Source: Sphingosinicella sp041916975 (GTDB lineage: Bacteria; Pseudomonadota; Alphaproteobacteria; Sphingomonadales; Sphingomonadaceae). From it: a stretch of DNA of 64,000 nt. The position numbers and the translations under genes were made by a program. Within the stretch, counting starts at the first letter, position 1. Each line of letters begins with the position of its first letter. The notes under the pieces were generated by a model. It saw only the letters and a list, made by a program, of their open reading frames with translations. It did no database searches and had not been told where the DNA came from. This document shows, piece by piece, positions 10,166 to 18,860 of this stretch. The stretch is taken from contig NZ_JAYRYK010000001.1 in assembly GCF_041916975.1 (NCBI RefSeq), positions 3,348,001 through 3,412,000 of the forward strand, read 5' to 3'.

Positions 10166-11190
10166 CCATCGCGCGCACTCCGGATCAGATCTTCGTGGGA
10201 ATGGACGAGAACCGGGGCCTGACCGATGCCATCGGACGCCGCTTCGAATATCTGCGCCTGTCGCTGACCGATGTGTGCAATTTCCGCTGCACCTATTGCC
10301 TGCCAGAAGGCTACCGCAAGGTGCACGGAAGGCCACACCCACTGTCGATCGCTGAAATGATCCGCGCGGTGCGGGCCTTTGCGCGGCTTGGTTTGTGGAA
10401 AGTGCGGTTGACCGGGGGTGAGCCGACGCTACGCAGCGATTTCACACAGGTCGCGCGCGCCATCGCAGCGGTGCCGGGAATTCGCCACTTGGCGATGACG
10501 ACCAACGGCTATCACCTTGCGGAGCGCGCACGTGCGTGGCGGGACGCCGGGATCAGCACGATCAATATCAGCGTCGACTCGCTCGACCCGGCGCGTTTCG
10601 CGGCGATCACCGGGCACGATCGGCTGGCAGAGGTCTTGCGCGGAGTATCGGCGGCGCGGGCGGCCGGGTTCGACAACGTCAAACTCAACGCCGTGCTAAT
10701 GCGCGGTGTCAATGACGATGAACTGGCAGCCATGATTGATTTCGTGGCCGCGCACGATCTGTCGCTCCGTTTCATCGAGGTGATGAGGACCAACGACAAT
10801 GTCGCCTTTTTCGGGAAGCACCATCTTGCTGGGGCGGCCGTGGCCGATCAGCTCAAGGCGGCGGGCTGGCAGCGGCTGCCGCGCCTCCCCGGCGCCGGGC
10901 CGGCGGTCGAATATGCGCACCCGGCGGCCAAGGGGCGCATCGGCATCATTGCGCCGTATTCGCGGGATTTCTGCGCGAGCTGCAATCGGCTGCGACTATC
11001 CTCCGAAGGCAAGTTGCATCTCTGCCTGTTCGGCGACGGCGGCATCGACCTGCGTCCGCTGCTGCAGGGGGATGACGAGAATGCGCTGGTCGCGCAGATC
11101 GTGACGCTCACCGCTACCAAGGCACCCGCACACCGTCTGAGTAGGGGCGACAGCGGCGCGACCCCACATCTCGCTTCTATCGGAGGTTAG
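10162..11190 (+). CDS. moaA: GTP 3',8-cyclase MoaA
   Basis: This radical SAM enzyme carries out the first step of molybdopterin synthesis from GTP. It has 342 residues with a GTG start inside the ppiC stop (GTGA). The SAM cluster motif CNFRCTYC is at residues 39-46. A C-terminal cluster motif (FCASCNRLRL, then a Cys in HLCLFG) and the terminal Gly-Gly, needed for activity, are present. Placement in the nar operon fits the demand of NarG for cofactor. moaC, moaD, moaE and mobA are not in the window. Confidence 0.97.
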   Translation: MTIARTPDQIFVGMDENRGLTDAIGRRFEYLRLSLTDVCNFRCTYCLPEGYRKVHGRPHPLSIAEMIRAVRAFARLGLWKVRLTGGEPTLRSDFTQVARAIAAVPGIRHLAMTTNGYHLAERARAWRDAGISTINISVDSLDPARFAAITGHDRLAEVLRGVSAARAAGFDNVKLNAVLMRGVNDDELAAMIDFVAAHDLSLRFIEVMRTNDNVAFFGKHHLAGAAVADQLKAAGWQRLPRLPGAGPAVEYAHPAAKGRIGIIAPYSRDFCASCNRLRLSSEGKLHLCLFGDGGIDLRPLLQGDDENALVAQIVTLTATKAPAHRLSRGDSGATPHLASIGG

Positions 11191-11270
11191 CGTGACAGCG
11201 ATCATCAGATCGAACACATCACAGCGGACCGGGAGATATTGCCGATCGGGTGAGCAAACAGGACTGGCTC

Positions 11271-11807
11271 ATGTCGGGAATTGACGAGAGGTTGACCTTC
11301 CACCCCCTAAACATCGCAGTGCTGACCGTGTCTGATACGCGCAATCTGGATACCGATACGTCTGGTGCGCTGTTGGCTGGGCGGTTGACCGGAGCGGGGC
11401 ATATGCTCGCTGCACGAGCAATTGTTACAGACGATGTCGAACCGATCCGTGCACAGATGCGTGCGTGGATTGCCGACCCCGGTGTGGACATCATCGTCAG
11501 CACGGGCGGCACCGGATTTACACCGCGCGACGTGACGCCGGAAGCCGTGATGCCGCTGCTGCGGCGAACAATGGACGGGTTCAGCGTGGTGTTCCACCAG
11601 GCAAGCATAGGTACAATCGGCATCTCGACCCTGCAATCGCGCGCCTTTGCGGGGCAGGCGGAAGAGACGTTTGTCTTCTGCCTGCCGGGGTCGACCGGCG
11701 CCTGCCGCGATGCGTGGGATCTGGTGCTGGGCTTTGAATTCGACAGCCGCTATCGCCCCTGCTCGATTGCCGGGCAAGTGCCGCGTCTGCGGGGTCTATG
11801 CGCATGA
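11271..11807 (+). CDS. moaB: Molybdenum cofactor biosynthesis protein MoaB
   Basis: A MogA/MoaB-family protein of 178 residues from this ATG; the frame is open upstream to a GTG at 11250. The nucleotide-binding motif STGGTGFTPRDVTPEA is intact. The family adenylylates molybdopterin before Mo insertion by MoeA, the next gene. The end overlaps moeA by ten bases, supporting coupling. It follows moaA after about 80 bases, which include no obvious terminator. Confidence 0.94.
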   Translation: MSGIDERLTFHPLNIAVLTVSDTRNLDTDTSGALLAGRLTGAGHMLAARAIVTDDVEPIRAQMRAWIADPGVDIIVSTGGTGFTPRDVTPEAVMPLLRRTMDGFSVVFHQASIGTIGISTLQSRAFAGQAEETFVFCLPGSTGACRDAWDLVLGFEFDSRYRPCSIAGQVPRLRGLCA

Positions 11808-13018
11808 GCGGGCCACCCCATGATGGCGACGACATGATCGGATTCGAAGCGGCAATCGCGCTTATCGCGAGCGCAGCCGGTCCGCTGGAAACCGAAACGG
11901 TGCCGCTGGCTGAGGCTGCGGGGCGCGTCCTTGCCGAACCGCTACACGCCCGCAGCGATGTTCCGCGCCGGGCGGTCGCCGCGATGGATGGCTATGCAGT
12001 GGTCGATGCAGGGACGCAGGCTGGAGAAGCGCTGCGGGTGGTCGGGGAAAGCTGTGCCGGGGCAGGCTTTGCCGGACCGGTCGCACCCGGCGAAGCAGTG
12101 CGCATCTTCACTGGCGCTCCGATGCCGGAAGGGTCTGACCGCTGCATCATGCAGGAGTATGCGACGCGCGAAGCCGATGTGGTGTGCTTCAACCGCGGAT
12201 ATGGCCCTGCCTGGCATGTGCGGGCCTCGGGCAGCGATTTTTCTGCCGGCGCCTTGCTGCTCGATGCCGGGACGAGGCTGACTCCGCGCGCAATGGTCGT
12301 GGCAGCCGCAGCGGACGTGGCGGACATTCTCGTTGCTGCGCGTCCGCGCGTCGCGATCATCGGTACGGGGGATGAACTCGCCGCGCCGGGTGAAGCCTAT
12401 CAACGCGAGGACGCCATTCCGGAAAGCGTAACCTTCGGCGCTGCCGCCATGGTACAACAGGCTGGTGCAGCCTTGGTCTACCGCGCAACCGGCATAGACC
12501 AGCTCCCGGCCCTGGAGGCATTGGCGGCGGCAGCGCTCGATATGGCGGACCTTGTGATCGTTACCGGCGGCGCTTCAGTGGGAGAGCGCGATTTTGCGAA
12601 GCCGATGTTCGCTGCGCACGGGCTGGAGCTGCTGTTTGCCAAAGTCGCGATCAAGCCCGGAAAACCCGTATGGCTGGGCCGTGCACGAGGAAAATGGGTG
12701 CTCGGCTTGCCGGGCAATCCCACCTCGGCCATGGTCACCGCGCGGCTGTTTCTGTTGCCGTTACTGGCCCGATTACAAGGTCGGAGAGTCGACGATGAGC
12801 TGCGCTGGCGCACCCTGCCGCTTGCTACTGCACTCGGCGCGGCGGGCTCTCGCGAATCCTTTGTCCGAGCGCATTGGGATGACGCAGGGCTCACTGCGCT
12901 CGGCAACCAGGACAGCGGAGCGCAAGGCGCGCTTGCTGTCGCCGACTGGTTGATCCGCTGTCCGGCGGGCCAACCGGCGCTTGGCTGCGGTGCTCTGGTC
13001 AGCGCCCTGTCATTTTAG
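11798..13018 (+). CDS. moeA: Molybdopterin molybdenumtransferase MoeA
   Basis: A 406-residue MoeA protein that inserts molybdate into adenylylated molybdopterin. The N-terminal part has the family stretch RRAVAAMDGYAV, the central MPT-binding domain has VTGGASVGERDF and KPGKPVWLGR, and the C-terminal domain contains GLPGNPTSAMV. ATG at 11798 overlaps moaB; a second ATG at 11804 has a better-spaced GGGG and could be the true start. It is the last gene of the nar operon and converges with the minus-strand genes after 56 bases. Confidence 0.95.
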   Translation: MRMSGPPHDGDDMIGFEAAIALIASAAGPLETETVPLAEAAGRVLAEPLHARSDVPRRAVAAMDGYAVVDAGTQAGEALRVVGESCAGAGFAGPVAPGEAVRIFTGAPMPEGSDRCIMQEYATREADVVCFNRGYGPAWHVRASGSDFSAGALLLDAGTRLTPRAMVVAAAADVADILVAARPRVAIIGTGDELAAPGEAYQREDAIPESVTFGAAAMVQQAGAALVYRATGIDQLPALEALAAAALDMADLVIVTGGASVGERDFAKPMFAAHGLELLFAKVAIKPGKPVWLGRARGKWVLGLPGNPTSAMVTARLFLLPLLARLQGRRVDDELRWRTLPLATALGAAGSRESFVRAHWDDAGLTALGNQDSGAQGALAVADWLIRCPAGQPALGCGALVSALSF

Positions 13019-13074
13019 GATATACGGGCCTCAGCTCAGGATACGGCAGGCCAATCACGACCGTGCACTCTCAT

Positions 13075-14232
13075 TCAAGCCGCTTGCATCAGCAGCCGGG
13101 AGATCATGCGCCGTGCCGGAGTAACGTGTGCCGCTCTGATGCCCATGTGCCGCGCGATGCGGCCCGTCATTCGCTCATCGGTGTAAAGCCCGACAATGGC
13201 ATTGGTTGCAGCATAGAGCGGCCAGGTCGCGACACGATGTCCGATTTCATAGCGCTTTAGGAGAGACGCCTCACCCAGATCGCCCGCCCGACGGAGGAGT
13301 CCCGCCAGGCGTGCGGTGCCCGATAGCCCAAGATTGAATCCATGCGCCGTAACCGGATGCATCCCCACTGCCGCATCGCCAACCAGCGCCGCACGCGCGA
13401 CAGCGAACCGCCCGGCATAGCTGGTTGTCAGTGGATAGCGGTGCAGCGGCGTCAGCATTTCCATGGCCCCAAAACGCCGATGAAAGCGCCGCGTAAGCTC
13501 CGTGCCGAGCGCGCGTCGATCCATGTCGGCCAATGCTGCCGCCTGCCCATCGGGCAATGTAACGACCGCGGAAGCAACGCCGGGAGCAAGCGGTAATAAT
13601 GCCAACGTCTGCCCATGGTCGAACCATTCGGTGGCAATCCCGCAGTGATCTTTGTCCAATCTAACGCGTCCGACCAGCATCGATTTTCTCAAACGATGCA
13701 TCCGCGCCGCAATTCCCAGCTGGCTGCGGAGCGTGGAAAAGCGCGAGTCTGCGGCGACCACCAACGGGCCCGACAGGGTCTGCCCGTTGCCAAGCGTGAT
13801 CCGGCCTTCCGTTGGCGTCGTGATCACATGATCAACGCTGACGCCCGCCATCAATTTTATGTTCGAACGCGCGGCGGCGCAGTCGAAAAGCGCCCTGCGG
13901 ATGTCGCAGTTCGATACCATCGAACCAAGTTGGCCACCTTTGTTCGCATCCGGCGTGAACGCCAGCGCGAGCGGTGAATGCCCGTTGTAGACCTTGGCTC
14001 GGGTCAGCGGATGCACGGCATCGGCGGCCAATCTCTCCCATGCACCGAGACGGCGCAAGATTGCCGTCGATTTGTGTGTCAGGGCGATCTCGCGGCCGTC
14101 GAAAACGGGCTCGGCAAGCGATCTTTCCTCGCTTTTCTCGATCAGGACAACATCGATGCCTGCCAGCGCAAGATCGTTCGCCAGTGCCAGCCCGGCGGGA
14201 CCGGCCCCACAGATCAGAACGGAATTCAGCAT
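13075..14232 (-). CDS. UbiH/UbiF-family FAD-dependent monooxygenase
   Basis: A 385-residue class A flavin monooxygenase. The N-terminal FAD fold has CGAGPAGLALAND at about residues 8-20, and the second FAD motif is GDAAVGMHPVTAHGFNLGLSG near residue 290. Similarity in layout is to the ubiquinone-ring hydroxylases UbiH, UbiF and UbiM; which ring position it would hydroxylate cannot be told. It lies 31 bases after nrdG on the same strand, so an oxygen-using enzyme appears to be co-transcribed with an anaerobic reductase. The longer frame to 14421 overlaps nrdG and is unlikely. Confidence 0.82.
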   Translation of the reverse strand: MLNSVLICGAGPAGLALANDLALAGIDVVLIEKSEERSLAEPVFDGREIALTHKSTAILRRLGAWERLAADAVHPLTRAKVYNGHSPLALAFTPDANKGGQLGSMVSNCDIRRALFDCAAARSNIKLMAGVSVDHVITTPTEGRITLGNGQTLSGPLVVAADSRFSTLRSQLGIAARMHRLRKSMLVGRVRLDKDHCGIATEWFDHGQTLALLPLAPGVASAVVTLPDGQAAALADMDRRALGTELTRRFHRRFGAMEMLTPLHRYPLTTSYAGRFAVARAALVGDAAVGMHPVTAHGFNLGLSGTARLAGLLRRAGDLGEASLLKRYEIGHRVATWPLYAATNAIVGLYTDERMTGRIARHMGIRAAHVTPARRMISRLLMQAA

Positions 14233-14263
14233 CGAACTGCTTCCTTCTACTTCATACCAGGGA

Positions 14264-14998
14264 TCAGCGAAACGACATCGCCATCGGACTTGATGCGGCA
14301 AGACGCACCATATCGAATGGCCGCGCGGCGTGCGCCAGGTTACCGAGCGTAGGCCGATCGGGGCCTGCAATCGCCCGCTGCACGGTGTAATTGCCACGGT
14401 AACCGCGGGCGGCCAGATCACCCGCTATGTCGAGCACATCTTGCTCTTCGAGAAGCGCGTGATGCACCGTGGTGCGCACTTCGAACGGCACGGCCTGTTG
14501 CGTGCACAGCAGGTCGAGTGTTGCGGAAAATTTTCGATAGGCGCAGGTGCTGGTCACCGCCCGAAACTTTTCCGGTGGCGCCTTGTAATCGAGCGCGATG
14601 CGATCGACGAGACGGGCAGCGAGCAGCCGGGCGACCACATCGGGCCGCAACCCATTGGTGTCGAGCTTCACGGCAAAACCCATTGCTTTCACCCGCGCCG
14701 CGAAGGCGATGAGACCGGGCCACGCTGTCGCCTCCCCACCCGAAAGCACGACCCCGTCCAGAAGCCCTATGCGACGGTACAGAAAATTCATAACATCCGC
14801 TTCCGACAAAACTCCTTTACCCAGCACGATCTGCGGATTGTGACAATAACCGCAGCGCATGTTGCATCCCGCCACCCACAGGATGCAGGCGGTGCCGTTC
14901 GGAAAATCCTGCATGGTGAAAGGGGTGATGGCGTGGAACGGGCGGGGGCGCCCCGCTCGCCTGACAGCGCTGTCCCTTTTTGGCTCGCGCCCCGACAT
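14264..14998 (-). CDS. nrdG: Anaerobic ribonucleotide reductase activating protein
   Basis: A radical SAM activase of 244 residues that installs the glycyl radical on NrdD. The cluster motif CNMRCGYC is at residues 45-52, followed by HNPQIV and the SAM-binding SGGEAT stretch. It has the NrdG-type core and a slightly longer N-terminus than usual, so an internal start is possible. It begins one base after the nrdD stop, implying coupled translation. Acts in the cytoplasm. Confidence 0.95.
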   Translation of the reverse strand: MSGREPKRDSAVRRAGRPRPFHAITPFTMQDFPNGTACILWVAGCNMRCGYCHNPQIVLGKGVLSEADVMNFLYRRIGLLDGVVLSGGEATAWPGLIAFAARVKAMGFAVKLDTNGLRPDVVARLLAARLVDRIALDYKAPPEKFRAVTSTCAYRKFSATLDLLCTQQAVPFEVRTTVHHALLEEQDVLDIAGDLAARGYRGNYTVQRAIAGPDRPTLGNLAHAARPFDMVRLAASSPMAMSFR

Positions 14999-14999
14999 T

Positions 15000-17021
15000 T
15001 CAGCGCGTGGGAGCGAACAGGTTGGCTACCATCGCCGCATCTTCGGTAAAATGGCGGCGTTGGCGATGTTCGCCAACCTTGCCTTTATTAAAACTGTCGA
15101 CGGGGCGGAAATAGCCCATCACTCGCGTCCACACCTTGGTCTGCGTGCCGCATTGTGGGCATTCCGGCTGCTCGCCTGCCAGATAGCCATGCGTATTACA
15201 GACCGAGAACACCGGCGTCAGCGTGACATAGGGCAAGCGATAGTTGGTCAGCACTGTCTTCAGAAAGCTGCGCGCTGCAGCAGCGCTCGACAACTTCTCG
15301 CTCATGTAGAGATGCAGCACCGTGCCGCCGGTATATTTGCATTGCAGATCATTCTGCAGGTCCAGCGCTTCGAACGGATCTTCGGTGTGATCGACTGGGA
15401 TCTGCGAGCTGTTCGTGTAGTAAATATTCTCGCCGCTGCCCGCTTGCAGGATATCGGGAAAGCGCTTCCTGTCCTCCTTGGCGAAACGATAGGTGGTTCC
15501 TTCGGCCGGCGTTGCCTCGAGATTATAGAGATTACCGGTGCGCTCCTGATAGCTGATCAGCCGGGCACGCATATGATCCAGGATGCCGAGCGCCAGTTCG
15601 ATGCCCTGCCGTTCGGTCAGGTCATGATCGTCGCCCGTAAAATTGCGCACCATCTCGTTCATGCCATTGACCCCGATGGTGGAGAAATGGTTGCGCAGGA
15701 ACGGCAGGTAGCGCGCCGTATAGGGATAGAGGCCACGATCGTACATTTTCTGTACGAATGCGCGCTTCTTTTCGAGCGTCGAACTGGCGATATCCATCAG
15801 CCGGTTGAGCTCGGTCATCAAACCTGTCAGATCACCTTTGAAGCGATAGCCCAAAGCTGCCATGTTGATGGTGACAACGCCGAGCGAGCCGGTCATCTCC
15901 GCCGAGCCGAACAGGCCGTTCCCGCGCTTAAGCAATTCACGCAGATCGAGTTGCAGGCGACAACACATCGAGCGCACCGCGCCGGGGGTATAGGCTTCCG
16001 GATTGGGGCGGCGTTCGCCAGTCTCGGGATCCCGCACATACTGGCTACCGATGAAATTCTGGAAATAGGAGGAACCGACCTTGGCCGCATTGTCAAAAAT
16101 GACCGTGGCTACCCCGCTCTCCCAGTTGAAATCCTCTGTGATGTTGACTGTAGGAATGGGGAAGGTGAAGGGCTGACCGGTGGAATCCCCTTCGGTCATC
16201 ACCTCATAATAAGCGATGTTGATCTGTTCCATTTCCGGTGCGAAATGCGAAAATCTCATGTCTTCGAGGCAGCGAATGCCCATGTCGCGTGCCCGTGCGC
16301 GCGCAAGCAGAGCCTCATCGTTCAGTCCTGCGAACAGGTGCCGGTCGCGATAAGTCGGGTAAAGAATGCGCAGGTCCTCGGGTACGGTGATGTCGAGCGT
16401 GATATTGGTGAAGGGGGATTGCCCCCAGCGCGCGGGCACATTGAGATTGTAGACAAACTGGCGAATGGCCTTCTTGATCTCCGGAAAACCGAGAGAGTCG
16501 AGAAACACATAGGGCGCAAGGTAGGTGTCAAAACTGGAAAAGGCCTGTGCTCCTGCCCACTCGGATTGGAGGATGCCAAGAAAGTTGCTCATCTGACCCA
16601 GCGCTTCACGGAAATGACGCGGGGGGCGAGAGGACACCCGGCCGGCCACGCCGTTGAAACCGTCATTGAGCAGCCCGCGCAGTGACCAGCCCGCGCAATA
16701 GCCGGTCAGGCAGTCGAGATCGTGGATATGTAGATCTCCCTGCCGATGGGCCAAACCCTCCTCCGGCGCGTAGATCGTATCGAGCCAAAAGTTGGCGATT
16801 ACCTTACCTGCAACGTTGCTGATCAGACCGGCGTGGGAATAGCCTACATTGGCATTCGCCTTGATCCGCCAGTCGGCGCCGGAGATGTATTCGCCGACGG
16901 CATCCGAACAATCGATGTTTCGCCGGCCTGCCAGCGGCACAGCCGGAGTAAAATTCGGTGGCAATGCCTCGGAAGCCGCGATCAATCCTGACATCTGATC
17001 CACTACGTCCGCCACCTGCAT
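15000..17021 (-). CDS. nrdD: Anaerobic ribonucleoside-triphosphate reductase (class III)
   Basis: Class III glycyl-radical reductase making dNTPs without oxygen. It has 673 residues from this start. The glycyl radical loop RVMGYFRPV is about 38 residues from the C-terminus, preceded by a zinc site (CNTHGYLAGE then CPQC). An N-terminal ATP-cone is not evident, and the protein is shorter than E. coli NrdD. An in-frame ATG six bases upstream (17027) sits directly against the AGGG ribosome site; the ATG at 17021 has a six-base spacing and is preferred. An FNR-type box lies about 65 bases upstream. First gene of nrdD-nrdG-monooxygenase. Confidence 0.96.
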   Translation of the reverse strand: MQVADVVDQMSGLIAASEALPPNFTPAVPLAGRRNIDCSDAVGEYISGADWRIKANANVGYSHAGLISNVAGKVIANFWLDTIYAPEEGLAHRQGDLHIHDLDCLTGYCAGWSLRGLLNDGFNGVAGRVSSRPPRHFREALGQMSNFLGILQSEWAGAQAFSSFDTYLAPYVFLDSLGFPEIKKAIRQFVYNLNVPARWGQSPFTNITLDITVPEDLRILYPTYRDRHLFAGLNDEALLARARARDMGIRCLEDMRFSHFAPEMEQINIAYYEVMTEGDSTGQPFTFPIPTVNITEDFNWESGVATVIFDNAAKVGSSYFQNFIGSQYVRDPETGERRPNPEAYTPGAVRSMCCRLQLDLRELLKRGNGLFGSAEMTGSLGVVTINMAALGYRFKGDLTGLMTELNRLMDIASSTLEKKRAFVQKMYDRGLYPYTARYLPFLRNHFSTIGVNGMNEMVRNFTGDDHDLTERQGIELALGILDHMRARLISYQERTGNLYNLEATPAEGTTYRFAKEDRKRFPDILQAGSGENIYYTNSSQIPVDHTEDPFEALDLQNDLQCKYTGGTVLHLYMSEKLSSAAAARSFLKTVLTNYRLPYVTLTPVFSVCNTHGYLAGEQPECPQCGTQTKVWTRVMGYFRPVDSFNKGKVGEHRQRRHFTEDAAMVANLFAPTR

Positions 17022-17084
17022 TGTCATCCCTATACAATATTTGGTGTTCCATTTAATCTAGTGTACCAGATATGGATTTGTGAT

Positions 17085-17098
17085 TTGATTTACATCAA
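17085..17098 (-). promoter_or_regulatory. FNR/Anr-type box upstream of nrdD
   Basis: TTGATGTAAATCAA (minus strand) matches the FNR/Anr consensus TTGAT-N4-ATCAA at every fixed base. Its centre is at 17091.5. TACACT (17060-17065) and TAGATT (17055-17060) are possible -10 elements, putting a start site near 17050, which is the -41.5 spacing of a class II FNR-activated promoter. This predicts oxygen-dependent control of nrdDG and the monooxygenase gene. Confidence 0.75.
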
Positions 17099-17324
17099 TA
17101 TTGCCTTTAAAGGCCTCTTGGCCTCGCCCTATCGATAGCTTCGGAGTGGCGGCAGCGATGCTGCCCGAGCATCGATAGTGCTTTCATAACCTGTGATCAG
17201 CTCCGATGGCGCTGCCGTGGCCGTATATCCACGTGCAAAATCAGAGTTCAGGCCACTGTAAGAACGCGTGTGTATGGTGCCGCACTGGCCTGACCATCTC
17301 GATACGTGGCGATCTTCGCCGGCA

Positions 17325-17546
17325 CTAACCCGGATCAGACATCTCCTGGTAGCGGTATGAGGACGGGCATTCGGCCCATTGGTTGAGGTCGGATTCGCGC
17401 CATCCGATGCAGCGCAGGCCAAGCGTAACCTGTCGCGGAAATGTTCCCTCATCGATCTTGCGGTAAAGCGTTGATCGCGTAAGCCCGCTTCGTCTGAGGA
17501 CTTCGGGAAGCCGCAGAAATCGATCTGCGCGCGGGGCACCGCTCAT
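17325..17546 (-). CDS. AlpA-family excisionase-like DNA-binding protein
   Basis: A 73-residue protein with the AlpA/MerR-like winged helix: RFLRLPEVLRRSGLTRSTLYRKI followed after a short loop by FPRQVTLG and the WRESDLNQW stretch (given as separate blocks around residues 9-56). Such proteins regulate or assist excision of integrated elements. Its ATG overlaps the DUF2274 stop by four bases, making it the last gene of the trb operon. The 5' half of the space downstream to the nrdD promoter shows no further gene. Confidence 0.85.
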   Translation of the reverse strand: MSGAPRADRFLRLPEVLRRSGLTRSTLYRKIDEGTFPRQVTLGLRCIGWRESDLNQWAECPSSYRYQEMSDPG

Positions 17547-17764
17547 GATGGTGTCCTCGTTCGTGTGCGCACGAAGGCCTTGTCGGTTTCGAGGAACAGC
17601 CGAAGCATGAACGGGATCAGCTCGGTGATGGATTCGGTGTCTCCGTAATGCTCGCGGTAGAGGTCGGCGTAGGTGGAGAGATGCCTATGGAGATCGGGTG
17701 CCAGCGTGATGGTGATCTTGACCGGACTGCGATCCGGCAGGCGGGGTAGACGCAGCGCACTCAT
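17543..17764 (-). CDS. DUF2274 protein of the trb cluster
   Basis: A 73-residue protein starting MSALRLPRLPDRSPVKITI, typical of DUF2274, a family of unknown function found after trbI in alphaproteobacterial conjugative elements. It resembles a small ribbon-helix-helix-like protein with an acidic helical C-terminal half. The frame is open further upstream, but that part lies inside trbI; the chosen ATG starts one base after the trbI stop. Confidence 0.82.
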   Translation of the reverse strand: MSALRLPRLPDRSPVKITITLAPDLHRHLSTYADLYREHYGDTESITELIPFMLRLFLETDKAFVRTRTRTPS

Positions 17765-17765
17765 C

Positions 17766-18860
17766 CTAACGGCTCCTTGCAGGCGAAGGTTCGATGACGA
17801 GATCCTGATGAACGAGCAGTCTGATAGGCGTACCCGGCCTGACGATGATGGTCGGACGTATCCCAAGACCGCGTGAGACGATCTGATCACCGGCTCGATT
17901 GCTGCTCGACTGGACCGCGGAGCGCAGGGCATCGGCGACCTCGTTGTTCCCTGAAATGGTGAGCTCCGATCCGATGCCGAGAAGTGTGGACATGGCTACG
18001 GCTTTCAGAACTTCGCCACTGTGTCGATCGACACGGTCACTGATGCCAGCATAGCCGCCGGCGTCGGTCGCGGGGGATTCTGGAAGCGCCAATGCGCGAC
18101 CATCGGGAAAGATGAGCCGCTGCCAGACCACGAGTGCGCGTGCCTGACCAAACGCGATATTGCTTTCGTAGCGTCCGAGCAGCCGTGCGCCCTGCGGAAC
18201 GAGAAGAATGCGTCCTGTCGGACTGTCGAAGACATTCTCGGTGACCTGCGCGGTGACAAGCCCGGGAAGGTCTGAGTTGAGGCCGGTGATGAGGCTCGCG
18301 GCGATGACGCTGCCAGCTGACAGGAGATAGGGGGAGGGCGCTTGACGCGTACCACCGGTGTCTGTTGGAGGCCGTGGTCTTGACGGTGCGACGTCATCCC
18401 CATCGGTTTGGGATCGCGTTCCCGACAGGCGAACCAGGATGGGCGCGTTTGCCGCCCGCGTTCGCGCATCGCCTGCCGCGTCCGGTTTGATGATCCCTGC
18501 CGCTGCGGAGGCGTCTTCTTCCGCGATCTCGCGCTGACGTTTGAGGATCGGACGTCCGAGATCGCCGGGCAGCGCTGGGCCGAGTTTCGGGATCTCGTCG
18601 TATCGCTCGGGCAGACCGGATACGGCGTCGGGCAATCCCGGGAGGCGGGGTGCCGGTTTTGCTGTTTCGTCAGCCGGCAGGCCGCGCTCGCCCGGAGACA
18701 GCGCGAACCAGCTGACACCGGCGAGAAGCGCGAGAACCATGCCGGTGAGCCCGACGATGAGGCGCTTGCGGAAGCGGACGACCGGCTCCGGCTTTGCACG
18801 GAGAACGAATGTTTCCGGATCCTGCTTGCCGGGGACGGAGGGCTGTATCGGCGCCGTCAT
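17766..18860 (-). CDS. trbI: Conjugal transfer protein TrbI (VirB10-like)
   Basis: A 364-residue inner-to-outer-membrane scaffold protein of the type IV secretion channel. It has a cytoplasmic N-terminus, one membrane helix at about residues 34-52, a proline-rich periplasmic linker, and a C-terminal TrbI/VirB10 domain from about residue 180 (VTENVFDSPTGRILLVPQG, then LPESPATDAGGYAG). The start overlaps the trbG stop by four bases. Full family length, no visible damage. Confidence 0.94.
   Translation of the reverse strand: MTAPIQPSVPGKQDPETFVLRAKPEPVVRFRKRLIVGLTGMVLALLAGVSWFALSPGERGLPADETAKPAPRLPGLPDAVSGLPERYDEIPKLGPALPGDLGRPILKRQREIAEEDASAAAGIIKPDAAGDARTRAANAPILVRLSGTRSQTDGDDVAPSRPRPPTDTGGTRQAPSPYLLSAGSVIAASLITGLNSDLPGLVTAQVTENVFDSPTGRILLVPQGARLLGRYESNIAFGQARALVVWQRLIFPDGRALALPESPATDAGGYAGISDRVDRHSGEVLKAVAMSTLLGIGSELTISGNNEVADALRSAVQSSSNRAGDQIVSRGLGIRPTIIVRPGTPIRLLVHQDLVIEPSPARSR

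Noticed and set aside
14859..16685. 608-codon plus-strand open frame
   Set aside because: Antisense shadow of nrdD and the nrdG start.
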